Notes under the pieces: model-generated
The model's input: only the letters and a program-made list of their open reading frames with translations
Database searches by the model: none
What the model was told of the DNA's origin: nothing
Shown here: positions 49,101 to 56,869 of the stretch, piece by piece
How positions within the stretch are numbered: the stretch's first letter is position 1
Layout: each line of letters starts with the position of its first letter
Translations under genes and position numbers: made by a program
Assembly: GCA_046349915.1 (NCBI GenBank)
Contig: JAXMBL010000008.1
Span: 186,001 to 250,000, forward strand
Origin: CAIXSC01 sp046349915
Lineage (GTDB): Bacteria; Planctomycetota; Planctomycetia; Pirellulales; Pirellulaceae
Direction: 5' to 3'
DNA: 64,000 nucleotides

Positions 49101-51646
49101 CGGTTGCTCGCGATCACGAAACGACCATCGGCGTGCATGGCCAACGCAGCATCGGGGTTCGTCGTTGATCCGAACGCGGTTTGCAGTTTGCCGTCACTAT
49201 CAAAAGTAGTGTCGAGACTGCCGGCTGGGGTTAGGCGAACGGCGGCAAACGAGGTGGCCGGTATATTGGCCGCCACGTCATAGGCCATTCCCCCCAGCAA
49301 AACCTTGCCGTCCGACTGCAATTCGACTCCATACGCATTGTCTCCCGTTGTGCCAAAATCGACGGCAACGGAGCCCGTTCCGTTGAAGCCGGAATCGAGT
49401 GTGCCGTTGGACAGTAGTCGCATTGCGAGGAAATCATTGTCGGAACCGGTCAGACGTGTCTGGCCGCCAAGGACGATTTTGCCATCGCTTTGAATCAACA
49501 CGTCGTTGGCGGTGTCGACAGTCCCCACCGTGAGCGTCTTCTTGCCAAGTACGCCGAAAGAGGTGTCGTCTGAGCCATTGGTTCCGTTGAGCCGCACGAC
49601 GGCAACATCGGTTCCGCCACTCACTTCCGAGTACCCGGCAATGACAATCTTGCCGTCCGACTGCAAAGCCATGCTCGTGGCATAGTCGCCTAGCGAACCG
49701 ATGGGGATGACGCGCTGTCCGTTTGTGCCAAAGCTGGTGTCGAGTGCTCCGGTCGACAGGTAGCGAGCCACCGCGAAATCGAAGTTCGATCCGTTGTGAG
49801 AATACCCAACGACGACAATCCGTCCGTCGGGTTGTACGACGACACTCCGCGCCGTGTCGCTTCGACTTTGGCCCAAGATGTCCGTCGCCGTATAACCAGT
49901 GCCGGTGATCCCGAACGTCGTATCGAGCGCGCCGCTGGAAGTGAGGCGCATGACTCCGAAGTCGGCCGCCGTTGTTGATCCATTGCTGTAGCCGACAAGT
50001 ACGATCTTCCCGTCCGACTGCAACGTCATCCCCAATCCGACATCGTCGATTCCTCTTAACGGAAATACCGCTTTGCCGCCAACGCCAAAGGTTGTATCGA
50101 GCGAGCCATCGACGTTGAATCGCGAGACCGCGAATTGCGCGATGGTATTGACATAGCTGTACCCGGCCACCAAGGTTTTTCCATCGGGCTGTACGACGAC
50201 GCTTCGCGTGAAGTCGTCCGAGTTTCCCATCACGGTCGTGGTCTTGCCGTCCCCGTCAAACGTGGTGTCAAGGACGCCCGTTGAGGAGATCCTCGCGACT
50301 GCGAAACTCTCATTCCCGTTAGCGGCCGCCGACATTCCCGCCGCGACGAGACTTCCCCCGGACGGAGAGAGCGCGATAGCATTAATCGTATCGTTACCTG
50401 TACCGACGGGAGCCGTCAGGATGCCGTTGCCACTGAAGCCGGAATCCAACGAACCATTGGTGTTGTACCGAGCGAACAGGAAGTCCGTGGCCCCACCGGC
50501 GATGATGGAGCCCCCAACCGTCACTTTGCCGCTTGCCGAATCATAGGCGACCGAATTCACGACGTTGTGCGCACCAGCGCCAATCGATGCGGCCACATTC
50601 CCGCTGCTATCGATGTCAGTCGTGACCACACCACTAGTGCCAAACGAAGAATCCGGCACTCCTGCCGCGGTGTATTTGACCACGATCACATCGGTCGTCG
50701 TTCCATTACCGATGTACCCGGCCACGAAGACGCTGCCCGATACTCCGATCGCGACCGCGGTCGCCGTGTCGTAGTTGACGGTGAAAGACTGCGTCAGTTT
50801 GCCGTCGCCGCTAAAACTGCTGTCCGGCGTACCGGTCGCGGTAAGGCGGACCACGGAAAAATCATCGTCGGCGCCATTAAACGATGATCCAACCAAGACG
50901 ATGCGATTGTCCGGCAGGATCTCCAGCGCGGACATCCGGTCGTTGCGATTGGTGAGCACATCGAGCGTCGCCTTGCCACCCACGCCAAACGAGTTGTCGA
51001 GAGTTCCGTCGGAGTTCAGTCGGACCGCGGAAAAATCGAACCCCGTGCCGCCCATGTCGGCATAGCCGCCGAGCACGATCTGCTGATTCGAGTCGATCGC
51101 GACGTCGAGAGCGTAGTCGGTGGACGACGGACTGACGGCGACCGTTACGCGGCCGTCACCGCCCCCGAATGTCGTGTCAAGAGATCCATCCGTGTTATAT
51201 CGAGCAACCGCGGAGTCCCAATTGGTCCCGAACGAAATGCCGCTGACAACAATCTTTCCGTCCGCCTGCAATGCGACGGCATACGCGGCGTCCGTGGTAT
51301 TCCCAAAGTCGGTCAGAACTTTCCCGGTTCCACCGAACGACGTGTCGAGCGAACCATCGACGTTGTAGCGAGCGACCGCAAAGTCGCTGGATCTGCCGCC
51401 ATGACTCTCGCCCACGATAACCGACTTGCCATCGGGCTGAACGACGACGCCACGGCCGACGCTTCTCGAATCTCCGAGGTTCACCGTCACCAAACCGTCC
51501 GCATCAAAAGAAGAGTCGAGTGCTCCTGCGGCGAAAACCCTTCGGCCCTCTAGTTGCTCGATCGCCAGCCTGCGACGACGACTCTGGCTCGAACTGGAGT
51601 GATTCGTGTGATGGAGGAATTCACGGCGAGTCTTACGAAACTTCAT
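40127..51646 (-). CDS. Giant secreted mosaic protein (delta-60, Calx-beta, RTX)
   Basis: A 3839-residue surface or secreted protein. In order: RRRLAIEQLEGRRVFAAG (~25-40), the planctomycete secreted-protein head; about 14 delta-60 repeats to ~860 (pattern GSLDTTFG-x-G-K); autotransporter-type beta-strand repeats ~867-1390 (WDGGGANDNWSTAANW); an SdrD-B-like domain ~1430-1545; six Calx-beta-like domains ~1555-2273; a calcium-binding-like DANFNGVLDFLDLNHDG (~2331-2366); a further Calx-beta ~2636-2749; three ~90-residue cadherin-like repeats ~3106-3378 (NEDTAV...DSFTFRVNDG); RTX repeats ~3513-3620 and ~3696-3783 (GGAGNDSLLGG). RTX and Calx-beta bind calcium. A role in adhesion or surface layer is inferred. 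It stands alone, with a divergent ECF-kinase pair upstream that may regulate it. No frameshift seen. Confidence 0.93.
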   Translation of the reverse strand: MKFRKTRREFLHHTNHSSSSQSRRRRLAIEQLEGRRVFAAGALDSSFDADGLVTVNLGDSRSVGRGVVVQPDGKSVIVGESHGGRSSDFAVARYNVDGSLDTSFGGTGKVLTDFGNTTDAAYAVALQADGKIVVSGISFGTNWDSAVARYNTDGSLDTTFGGGDGRVTVAVSPSSTDYALDVAIDSNQQIVLGGYADMGGTGFDFSAVRLNSDGTLDNSFGVGGKATLDVLTNRNDRMSALEILPDNRIVLVGSSFNGADDDFSVVRLTATGTPDSSFSGDGKLTQSFTVNYDTATAVAIGVSGSVFVAGYIGNGTTTDVIVVKYTAAGVPDSSFGTSGVVTTDIDSSGNVAASIGAGAHNVVNSVAYDSASGKVTVGGSIIAGGATDFLFARYNTNGSLDSGFSGNGILTAPVGTGNDTINAIALSPSGGSLVAAGMSAAANGNESFAVARISSTGVLDTTFDGDGKTTTVMGNSDDFTRSVVVQPDGKTLVAGYSYVNTIAQFAVSRFNVDGSLDTTFGVGGKAVFPLRGIDDVGLGMTLQSDGKIVLVGYSNGSTTAADFGVMRLTSSGALDTTFGITGTGYTATDILGQSRSDTARSVVVQPDGRIVVVGYSHNGSNFDFAVARYLSTGALDTSFGTNGQRVIPIGSLGDYATSMALQSDGKIVIAGYSEVSGGTDVAVVRLNGTNGSDDTSFGVLGKKTLTVGTVDTANDVLIQSDGKIVLGGQTRLTGSDNDFLAMRLLSNGTLDSGFNGTGSVAVDFGTTGDNAYGVELQSDGKVLLGGMAYDVAANIPATSFAAVRLTPAGSLDTTFDSDGKLQTAFGSTTNPDAALAMHADGRFVIASNRINGVSSDIVVAKYVADPVTRTWDGGGANDNWSTAANWVGDVAPISGDSLVFDTNVAGVARFTATNDLANFLATTISVIDDSATNNFTLNGSNLVIGAGISGTGSQNSTTISFSNLRLATSQTFSLGTGNVTIQSPLDTNGSAFTIDVSSAAVATLDGIVSGSGSVTKTGSGRLVLNAANTYQGSTTVNDGVFDAGNITALGATTTGTTIANAATLRLLATSTIAEPFSVNAGGELWLYFGSTTLTGAIGLGGRIVSNNQSQTLAGDITLTSDTAAISNSSGPSVLTVSGRITDGGANRGVNLHSHFATSTLQLNNTTNSYTGPTSITGSGLMRLGAAGVIPNLSAVTVDASSTLELNNFNEIIGSLAGAGSVALGSGSLTTGGDNSSTSFSGVLSGAGGVTKEGTGVFTVTGGGTNSFSGDTTISAGTLAVNASHPNSPIYIHPNGTLAGTGTVFQVTALGGQVAPGQSPGVLDVGGITFSSPGSSLAIEINGLAAGTEYDQLEVNGPGAIVLSNGALNVALNFIPIPGDRFMIVKNNTTDPLGLGSNKFLNLPEGAQIIANGTPLEITYVGGDGNDVELVVPNLFPVSGTNWNDANGNGVHEASETGLSGWTVFADVNNNGVFDTNEPRAITRTDDGGTSEDESGQYSLSLPAGDFTIRRVGASGFGPSFPTLLPGILPGSFAESARAVTVANQPIQNIDFGNFSNRLVSFTASSQSVGENAGILEILGTLDSPLGFDLMVPVSVNSGGTATQDVDYQLLGNSILFVAGSTTGKLLLDIVDDVRYESSESLTLSLQPTLGVSLGSIAQHTVTINNNDAIPTVAFLSTSQTGSEGSTVEVGVKLSGETDLDVTVPLLFTGSTATGPGAGNDFTIVGGSSTITIPAGSRTASKSLTITDDTIGEKAESIQVRLGTLVNAIKSQAKGDPQTHAIAIPLNDQPSVAFNQTQLTRNENTGAVDVVIQLSNASASTVTVPFTISGTAGSTDRTFSIVALPGHNDPPIAASATSGTITFNPGTTSRTLRIQITSDSLNEIAETVSLTMGDVQNATAGTSKTFMLRINDDDIPEFNFKANNPTVAWEDAGSVTFTVTTTLASAQNLSIPLVLSKSNSNGSSGYAQVGSTKDFTISLDPLVIPAGEFEVSRTISLRDDSSNESKEQISLQLSSPNIGRLGNRKSQSITILDDDPGVNIRRGQADVTEDNTSINYTVSLDDATNQDVAVRFIPSGSASSSSDYTINTSTAGISTQGGKYYVTIPAGSTSRTITVNIKEDSKDEPSEYVTLELSSPTGGASIVYPSSDTTTIADDDSPPTVSFTTSDFPINENNTSKQAISVKLSTASAYDVYVRPGFVLDGVAAYLNTDFKVKGLDSSGYLKIPAGSTSGTFYVQIVDRSGYQGDRSFRIVLNNATSATADKSSVYIYIVDNESRPQKYVVGAGQVGLDTTSYVYDVGASNPGSGTVAVSGGGKTYGPGQVAIATGSAGFLDGTIAFFDANFNGVLDFLDLNHDGIQDEGEPDEPSTETQPDGAFSLIVPREFDLDQSNVFESSEGRWVLVGGVDTSTGLTWTSRMYASIGDYVVNPLSSLIEHLVRGHSYSLEDAETRMMSAFELPAVNFGTFNALAGLEQGDETSGRYWVMNIELYATVVQIANLFSGKSGTLPVDYFADLVYTDVAAKIADPETSFDVVSPEIIADIINGVSFVTGLEFTDDIIAGAATIIATGNQTLAALPASSKADATEIVKVKKVFQGDTAAALQTVGAGMTLIADAVAQFTGMNLATRIATTTVGNIFPSSVVITDAVVHEGDAGTNLLEFTVQVLSDHTDTVTVDYSTNDALALAGDDYVATTGTLTWLPGDNSPRTIQVTVNADLQFEQDEMLRVVLSNGHNAVLRRQAGFGFIVNDDAGAFVTSAAPESGENEVVLRLTDLRASLEENGAAISDGAYSEPVHVSINGQTDIDDTFVLDFTAGTYRADVINYVGGSGTGIDSAVILGGAFDTIIQRFTTSTDGQLILDPSSSDANIELNWFGLEPFEITGNSDNLIFELPAGATSVILEDADPTDANPALVGMMRLRSPVGDFETTTFLNPTTSLVIRGGNGADSITLASVDPAFIGYIVIDGNALGTGGASVTATNLTLTGGLTVEDATFTVNGIVFADGPIAFNAGTTLKLDLLGGTSGTGHDQLQGNGVQLGGATLDLTLAPGFTPKSTLLELVRNTSENPTSGTFDSLSEGQWILLDNRTIFQISYGGVSNNDVALIVLDNVPVIENQSTSTDEDILVMGQLSVSDPDNDTVTVSLAGLPAHGTVVVLNDGSYQYTPAANFHGIDSFTVRGNDGIVDSELATVTVTVYSINDVPVADSQSPTTNEDTAVSVILTGSDADGDSLTYSIVIAPAHGTLSGSGVNRTYTPTANFHGSDSFTFRVNDGLVNSPLATVSLTVNSMNDVPVADSQSVTTDEDTAVAITLSGNDVDGDVLTYSIVNGPSNGTLTGSGVNRTYTPAPDFYGTDSFAFRVNDGVIDSPLATVTITVNSIIDAPPGSVQLTGGPGNDRFTVVYSSTEITVDWSTDGGPVTHFGPYGLNTALLMDGLGGADNLTLALTPQQIAGLTTADIGTLKTFLAGPTGQSLALNVPSSSRFTATGFESADLAAHDDSVVASIATCFANISNESQVQAGAAGSDTLTGTSAADLIFGGAGDDLISGLDGADCLFGGAGNDSLLGGAADDRLEGGSGNDSLVGDLGFDWLRGGLGNDTLDGGLHDDQLDGGPDVDTILGGPGYDIVRVRLDEAAFDSVNGGDNTDSFLSDTAAPVVLAGYNAAIGGMEGWIGNGQPIFGTESNDSFNFLISASYSLSMSGVPYIDGRGGDDILYGTNGLDVLRGGEGNDTLLGLGGVDTLLGDAGNDSLNGGDGIDHLHGGDGIDTITTGAGRDIVYFAGDLAALDTLTDFALYSDSINLQAYAMSYSQLSFTIVAPNTTINLANGKRIRLNNWNRIVGSSQFQF

Positions 51647-51950
51647 TGGGGAGGGCCGCCTGGGGAAGCAGAGCTGTCTGGTGGTGCGAGCTTTATCGCA
51701 GCGGACGCCAGGTCTTGGTCGTCCAGGAAGGGATAACGACGATCCGGCTTTTTTGTCAGACTAAACCTGGCCTTTTTTTGTGAATTCTCCGTTTTGGTGC
51801 GATTCCCCCCTCAGGTCTTACCGTTTCACGGCTCCGAAATTAGAATGCCATTCCCAGCGAAACGCGGAGATTCACGCGTAAGCGCGAGAAAATTCGAAAT
51901 GACTTGCGATAAACCGGTCGCTTCACGGGTATTCCTTAAGGTGGCACTCG
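51647..51950. other. 304-base divergent regulatory region
   Basis: Separates the giant gene from the ECF sigma gene. It contains two T runs (GGCTTTTTTGTC and GGCCTTTTTTTGTG) and AAGGTGG six bases before the sigma-factor ATG. No gene is seen in it; it must hold promoters for both directions but I cannot place them. Confidence 0.5.
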
Positions 51951-52544
51951 ATGCAGTGGCCCTCCACTCAATCCTCGCTCGTACGCGATATTCGTGATGG
52001 TCGCGATCACGAAGCGTGGATGTCGTTTGTCGACGTGTATGGTCCGATCGTGTACCGCTTTTGCCTCCGACAGCATCTGCAAGATTCAGATGCGGCCGAC
52101 GTTGTGCAGAACGTCATGACTCGGGTCTGGAACGGGGTGGCGAGTTTTGATTCCGATCGAGGGCGATTTCGTAGTTGGCTGATCACCATCGCTTCGCGGG
52201 AGGTGTTCCGGTATCTGGATCGGCGGGTCGCGACGCGCGCGGCTGCCGATATCAGCGAGATGGAGTTGGAATCGGCGCTCGCGGCCAGTTGGCAGGTCGA
52301 ATTCCAAACGCAGTTGTTCGACTGCGCCATGGAGCACGTTCGGCGTGAATTCGACGATTCGAGTTGGCAAGCATTTGAGCAGGTGTGGATACAGAAGCGA
52401 AAAGTGCTCGAAGTTGCCACGGAATTGAATCTGAGTGTGCAACGAGTTTACCGTCTCAAACGTCAGATTCTCGAGCGATTACGCCAACAGGTCCTTCAGT
52501 TGGAAAACGATTCGACGCTGATATGCCTGCGAAGAAAAGAATAG
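51951..52544 (+). CDS. ECF-type RNA polymerase sigma factor
   Basis: A 197-residue ECF sigma factor: SLVRDIRDGRDHEAWMSFVD, VYGPIVYRFCLRQHLQDSDA (region 2.1-2.2), VVQNVMTRVWNGVASFDSDR, FRSWLITIASREVFRYLDRR and region 4 SSWQAFEQVWIQKRKVLEVA, TELNLSVQRVYRLKRQILER. ATG 51951 has AAGGTGG six bases ahead. It is 73 bases upstream of the WD40 kinase on the same strand, a typical planctomycete ECF-kinase pair. It is divergent from the giant secreted-protein gene, which it may control. Confidence 0.93.
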   Translation: MQWPSTQSSLVRDIRDGRDHEAWMSFVDVYGPIVYRFCLRQHLQDSDAADVVQNVMTRVWNGVASFDSDRGRFRSWLITIASREVFRYLDRRVATRAAADISEMELESALAASWQVEFQTQLFDCAMEHVRREFDDSSWQAFEQVWIQKRKVLEVATELNLSVQRVYRLKRQILERLRQQVLQLENDSTLICLRRKE

Positions 52545-52606
52545 TCTCTGTCGTTCCCATGTCCGCCCGAACGTCCAATCGGACCAGCGGAGGTTGCAAG
52601 TCACTT

Positions 52607-52610
52607 GAGG
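52607..52610 (+). promoter_or_regulatory. Ribosome binding site deciding the TTG start of the WD40 kinase
   Basis: GAGG seven bases before TTG 52618. An in-frame stop (TGA, 52606-52608) overlaps it, so the frame cannot begin further upstream. Confidence 0.75.
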
Positions 52611-52617
52611 TGGCCCT

Positions 52618-55600
52618 TTGACTGACGGATGTCCCACCCGGCCCGAAATCGTGGAGTTTCTCGCAGGAGAACTGGACGACCCCTGCGGTTCCATACTGGA
52701 ACTCCACCTCTCCCAGTGCGAACGGTGTCAGGCAGTAGCCGATGAATTGACCGACGATCAGGCACTACGAGCTCATTGGGAAGACTCGCTGCGTTTCAAG
52801 CCGGAACACCAACGGAGTCGCTGGCAACGTCATCGAGAGCGTTGGTATCGTGCGGGGAATGGCGAGACGGAAGACCACGACGCAGACAGAGCTTCCGCGA
52901 TGACGACCGACGTCACGCGGGCGAATGGGGAAATGCTCGGCCGATTTCAGATTGTGAGGCGGTTAGGGAGCGGCGGCTTCGGAGTCGTCTATCTCGCGTA
53001 CGACCCCAAGCTTGGCCGCAACGTCGCTCTGAAGACTCCGCGCACCGAAGCGGTGGCGGGCCTTCGTGCGCGACGGCAGTTTTTGCGCGAGGCACGTGCC
53101 GCCGCGGCCCTCCAGCATCCCCATATTGTGACGGTTTTCGAGTCGGGCGAAACAGAAGAGACTTGCTATCTTGCGTCCGCCTATTGCCCTGGCGGCACGC
53201 TGGCCGAGTACTTGCATCAGAACAATGGCTCGCTGCCGTTCCGCGAAAGCGCCTCGCTGATCGCAATCCTGGCCGAGGCCGTTCATTATGCACATGAGAA
53301 CGGCGTGTTGCACTGTGATCTCAAGCCTGGCAACGTCCTGCTGGATGCCATCAAGGGAGACAAGCAGAACTCCTACCCTATCGACTCGCTTTCACTTCTC
53401 CCGTTCCTACCCCGGTTGACCGACTTTGGCTTGGCGCGGTTCTTCGAGCCCGTTCCCGAAGAACCGTCGAACTCCATCTCGTCTTTAGAGTCGCGGGGCC
53501 AATCGTTAAGCTTCTGGCACTCGATCGCCGGCACGCCCAGTTACATGGCGCCCGAGCAGATTGAAGGGCGAGTGAACGAAATCGGCCGAGCCACCGACGT
53601 GTATGGACTCGGCGCGATGCTCTACGAACTCTTGACCGGCCAGACGCCGTTTGGAAGCGGCTCGCGGCAAGAAATCCTGCACCGAGTCGTTCGCGAGGAG
53701 GCGCCGCCGGTGCGGCAGTGGAAGCCCTCGGCGCCGCGCGACCTGGAAGCCATTTGCCTGAAATCCTTGGAGAAGAAGCCAGACCGCCGATATGCGACGG
53801 CGGGCGAATTAAGCGTCGATTTGCGGCGATTCCTGCGCGGTGACCCGACGGTCGCTCGCCCCGCTTCGCTTTGGAAACGAATTTGGCGGCCCATTTCAAG
53901 TCGACCGACGTTAAGCGTGGCGACGGTGTTTTGTTTGTTGTTCCTCTTGGTCGCCATGCTTGGTGGCACTTGGTACAAGCAGGAACAACAGCGGCGACAG
54001 CAAGAGGGGAAACTGATCGCAACACGCGACGAACAACAGAAGTCAGAGCTGAATCAGCGACTGCGGCTGTATCAGGCACGACAAGAGCGGGATTACGTCA
54101 ACGGTATTCGCCTGGCCGTCTCGCATTGGAGAGAAAACTCTCCTGATTCCGTAGATGGAGTACTACAGTCCCTACGTCCCGGACGGGATGAGTTCGATTG
54201 CCGCGAGTTCGTATGGCACTATTTGTCCCATCATCTGACGAAATGCACGGAACTACGGGGAAATAAAAATGAGTTCGAGGCCCTCGTCTCGACATCGGAA
54301 GGGCTGATCTCCGCGTCCAATACAGGGCAAATCGAACATTGGAACTTAGAGTCACGCCGGGTTCGACGTGATGTGCAATTGCGAGAGCGAGGAACGGAGA
54401 ATGTCACCTTTTCCGAGGATGGAAAACGGCTATTAACGTTGCGGCAAGATGGCTCGTCTACTCGCTACTTCTGCTGGGACGTACAAACCGGGAATCTGAT
54501 CCGTGAACTGAAGCTGCCGCAGGCGCCCACCTCAGAAGCACTCAGTCCCAATGGCCAGCTTCTGGCCTTGGCGGGTGAAGAGTTTGACGACGGTAAGGGG
54601 CAAGTCGTCTTGTGGGAACCGTCGAAGGATGAGATTCGGGTCATGTGGAAGCAGGGCCAGAAGCGGCGATCCGACCAGAAACCAGGCACCCTATCTCCAT
54701 CGGCACTGAAGTTCTCTGTCGATGGCCAGCGTTTGGCAGTGGCCGCTCACACTCTCACGCCAACCGAGACGCTCGCGAATTGTCAGGTCGAAATCGTAGA
54801 ACTCGCCACGAACACCGTTCAGTCAAGAATAGCCGGCCATATCTCAACGACGACCGCATTGGCCTTTTCGCCGGACGGGCAGCGTTTGGCGACCAGTGGC
54901 TACGACGGCGAATCGTTGGTTTGGGCGCTGAATACGGACAAAGCACTCATGCGCTTGCCGAACTTTTATTGTCCGATTCGTTGTTTGGTGTTTTCTCCGG
55001 ACGGCAAGCAACTGGCGACGGGCATGAACTGGCCCGGTTGGGAAATCGATAAGAACCAATCGTATGTCACGGTGTGGGACTTGGCGACACAGACCAAACG
55101 ACCGCCGCCATTCTTGGGTGTCCCGGTCCTCTCGCTCGCGTATCGCGCGGATGGTCGGTCGCTCGCCATAGGCTGCTCGGACAAGACCCTACGCGTTTGG
55201 GATCTGTCGGCTGAATTCGCGTTACAGCCGTTGAATGCTCACGGACCGCGGGAGGCTTGGGGCATTGCGTTTGCGCGGGATGGATCGATGTTCGCGACCG
55301 GTGGCGACGACCATCTAGCGAAAGTTTGGGATGCACGTACTCAGCGCGAGATTGCTCGCTGTACCACTTCCACCGCCTTGATCACCGCCGTGGCGTTCGC
55401 CCCGCATCGCTCGCTGTTGGCATCCGCAGGATACGATGGCGTGATTCGCTTCAGCGATCCAAGAACGGGGCAGGAAAACGCTTGTCTCCGAGGGCACGTC
55501 GGGCCGGTGCGTTCACTCGCCTTCAGTCCCGATGGGCGCCAGTTGGCCTCGGCGGGCGACGACAGACTTGTACGGCTGTGGGACGTCAACTCAGGCGATC

Positions 55601-56103
55601 TGCTGTTCGAATTGTCCGGTCATGAGAACAAGATTCGACAGGTTGTGTTTTCCCCTGTGAGTTCCACGCTATTCAGTGGCGACAACGATGGAGTCGTGTG
55701 CGAATGGGATGTTGCCACGGGAAAGCAAGTGCGGGCCTTGTCTGGGTACAAGAAGGTCTCGGCCATCGCCCCTGCGCCTCACGAAAAGAGTCTCGCGATC
55801 GCCATCGAGGGAGGAACGATCCATCGACGCCGTTCCGATACCTGGGAGTTAGAGTTCGAATTTGTTGGACACACCGACGAGGTGCTCTGCCTCGCCTACT
55901 CGCCTGACGGCAAGACGATTGCGAGTGGAGGTCGGGATCGATCGGTTCGTCTATGGCACGCGGCCACCGGTCAGGAACTGATTTCATTCACCAATCTGCC
56001 GGCTCAAATCAACGGAATCGCGTTCAGCGCCGACGGGACAATGTTGGCCGCGACATGCCACGATGGCAGCGTTCATTTCTGGCCCGCTGTTACTAGAAAT
56101 TAG
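52618..56103 (+). CDS. Ser/Thr kinase (HCD type) with WD40 repeats
   Basis: A 1161-residue protein. Residues 8-40 (CPTRPEIVEFLAGELDDP, HLSQCERCQAV) form a zinc-ribbon-like head shared by ECF-linked kinases. Kinase ~110-405: RLGSGGFGVVYLAYD, Lys139 (ALKTPR), HCDLKPGN (232-239), TDFGLARF (DFG 269-271), APEQI. The HRD motif reads HCD. Membrane helix ~431-452 (LSVATVFCLLFLLVAMLGG), coiled coil, then WD40 repeats to the end (TVWDLATQTK, RLWDVNSGDLL, RLWHAATGQE). Start TTG 52618 is fixed by an in-frame stop just upstream, GAGG seven bases ahead, and by the zinc head, which later ATGs would cut off. It is the second gene of the sigma-factor operon. Arg of HRD supports activation-loop phosphorylation, so activation is probably loop-independent. 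Confidence 0.92.
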   Translation: MTDGCPTRPEIVEFLAGELDDPCGSILELHLSQCERCQAVADELTDDQALRAHWEDSLRFKPEHQRSRWQRHRERWYRAGNGETEDHDADRASAMTTDVTRANGEMLGRFQIVRRLGSGGFGVVYLAYDPKLGRNVALKTPRTEAVAGLRARRQFLREARAAAALQHPHIVTVFESGETEETCYLASAYCPGGTLAEYLHQNNGSLPFRESASLIAILAEAVHYAHENGVLHCDLKPGNVLLDAIKGDKQNSYPIDSLSLLPFLPRLTDFGLARFFEPVPEEPSNSISSLESRGQSLSFWHSIAGTPSYMAPEQIEGRVNEIGRATDVYGLGAMLYELLTGQTPFGSGSRQEILHRVVREEAPPVRQWKPSAPRDLEAICLKSLEKKPDRRYATAGELSVDLRRFLRGDPTVARPASLWKRIWRPISSRPTLSVATVFCLLFLLVAMLGGTWYKQEQQRRQQEGKLIATRDEQQKSELNQRLRLYQARQERDYVNGIRLAVSHWRENSPDSVDGVLQSLRPGRDEFDCREFVWHYLSHHLTKCTELRGNKNEFEALVSTSEGLISASNTGQIEHWNLESRRVRRDVQLRERGTENVTFSEDGKRLLTLRQDGSSTRYFCWDVQTGNLIRELKLPQAPTSEALSPNGQLLALAGEEFDDGKGQVVLWEPSKDEIRVMWKQGQKRRSDQKPGTLSPSALKFSVDGQRLAVAAHTLTPTETLANCQVEIVELATNTVQSRIAGHISTTTALAFSPDGQRLATSGYDGESLVWALNTDKALMRLPNFYCPIRCLVFSPDGKQLATGMNWPGWEIDKNQSYVTVWDLATQTKRPPPFLGVPVLSLAYRADGRSLAIGCSDKTLRVWDLSAEFALQPLNAHGPREAWGIAFARDGSMFATGGDDHLAKVWDARTQREIARCTTSTALITAVAFAPHRSLLASAGYDGVIRFSDPRTGQENACLRGHVGPVRSLAFSPDGRQLASAGDDRLVRLWDVNSGDLLFELSGHENKIRQVVFSPVSSTLFSGDNDGVVCEWDVATGKQVRALSGYKKVSAIAPAPHEKSLAIAIEGGTIHRRRSDTWELEFEFVGHTDEVLCLAYSPDGKTIASGGRDRSVRLWHAATGQELISFTNLPAQINGIAFSADGTMLAATCHDGSVHFWPAVTRN

Positions 56104-56282
56104 GCTCGCGCTGGCAGGCGAGTGACTGGAAAACGATGGCGAGTCTGCTTGCACCGCTCTCTCTATGATCGAAAACAGATATGGCGGCCCACTGCGTGGA
56201 CGATTAGATGCAGGTGTGAGAACCGCAGCTCATCGGCAGTAGTATGCTCTTTTTTCGGCGTGCGTGCGGCGTCTCGACGCAG

Positions 56283-56822
56283 TTACCGAAAACCATTGGG
56301 GAAAAGAGTGGTCGCGGTGGCAGCCTTCATTCGAGGAAACCGGAAATCATTGTCCGCATTGCAATAGACGACATTGTCGACCGTGTCGTAGACGAGAAAC
56401 AGGAAGTCTTCGTCTCTCGTTTCACTCCCCTCAACCACAAAATACCGATCACCAACGAGTGCGACGTAGCGTGAGTCAGGCGACCACACAAACCGTTCCT
56501 TGGTAATTGACGTGGATTGTTCGGTGGAGTGAAATACCAATTGCTTCACTCCGGTCGGCATGTAAGTAACCTCAAGGGTAAAGTGTCGGTCCATCCACGC
56601 GAACCTTGGCTCTCGAATAACCACCGTATGTTTGTTGCTGGGCGACGAACTGGGGCGATGGCTGCGAAGACCTTGGTCGGCCGGCTTCGAGAGCCACAGT
56701 CCGCAGAAAAAGGCCGCGCTGAGAAAGACCACAATCAGGGCCGCTAGCCCTAAACGATGCAGCGACATGGAAAGGCTGCGATCCTCAGCGCTCGGGTCGA
56801 GTTGTTCCGCGTTTCCATCCAT
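56283..56822 (-). CDS. Small membrane-anchored protein, unrecognised
   Basis: A 179-residue protein with one N-terminal membrane helix (LHRLGLAALIVVFLSAAFFC) and an external part of beta strands (HFTLEVTYMPTGVKQLVF, RFVWSPDSRYVALVGDRYFV, FLFLVYDTVDNVVYCNADND). The SPDSRYVAL string resembles a single blade of a beta-propeller. ATG 56822. No family recognised. It lies between the WD40 kinase operon and the next membrane gene on the same strand (47-base gap), so they may be co-transcribed. Confidence 0.65.
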   Translation of the reverse strand: MDGNAEQLDPSAEDRSLSMSLHRLGLAALIVVFLSAAFFCGLWLSKPADQGLRSHRPSSSPSNKHTVVIREPRFAWMDRHFTLEVTYMPTGVKQLVFHSTEQSTSITKERFVWSPDSRYVALVGDRYFVVEGSETRDEDFLFLVYDTVDNVVYCNADNDFRFPRMKAATATTLFPNGFR

Positions 56823-56869
56823 GAGGTATCCATCTGGATCTTAGTTTCCTTCATCGATCCGCAGCTTCA

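Noticed and set aside
48000..51500. Many + strand frames of 60-190 codons
   Set aside because: All are shadows of the giant gene, whose frame is open over 11.5 kb with consistent domain repeats.
53378..54079. 233-codon - strand frame
   Set aside because: Antisense to the WD40 kinase.
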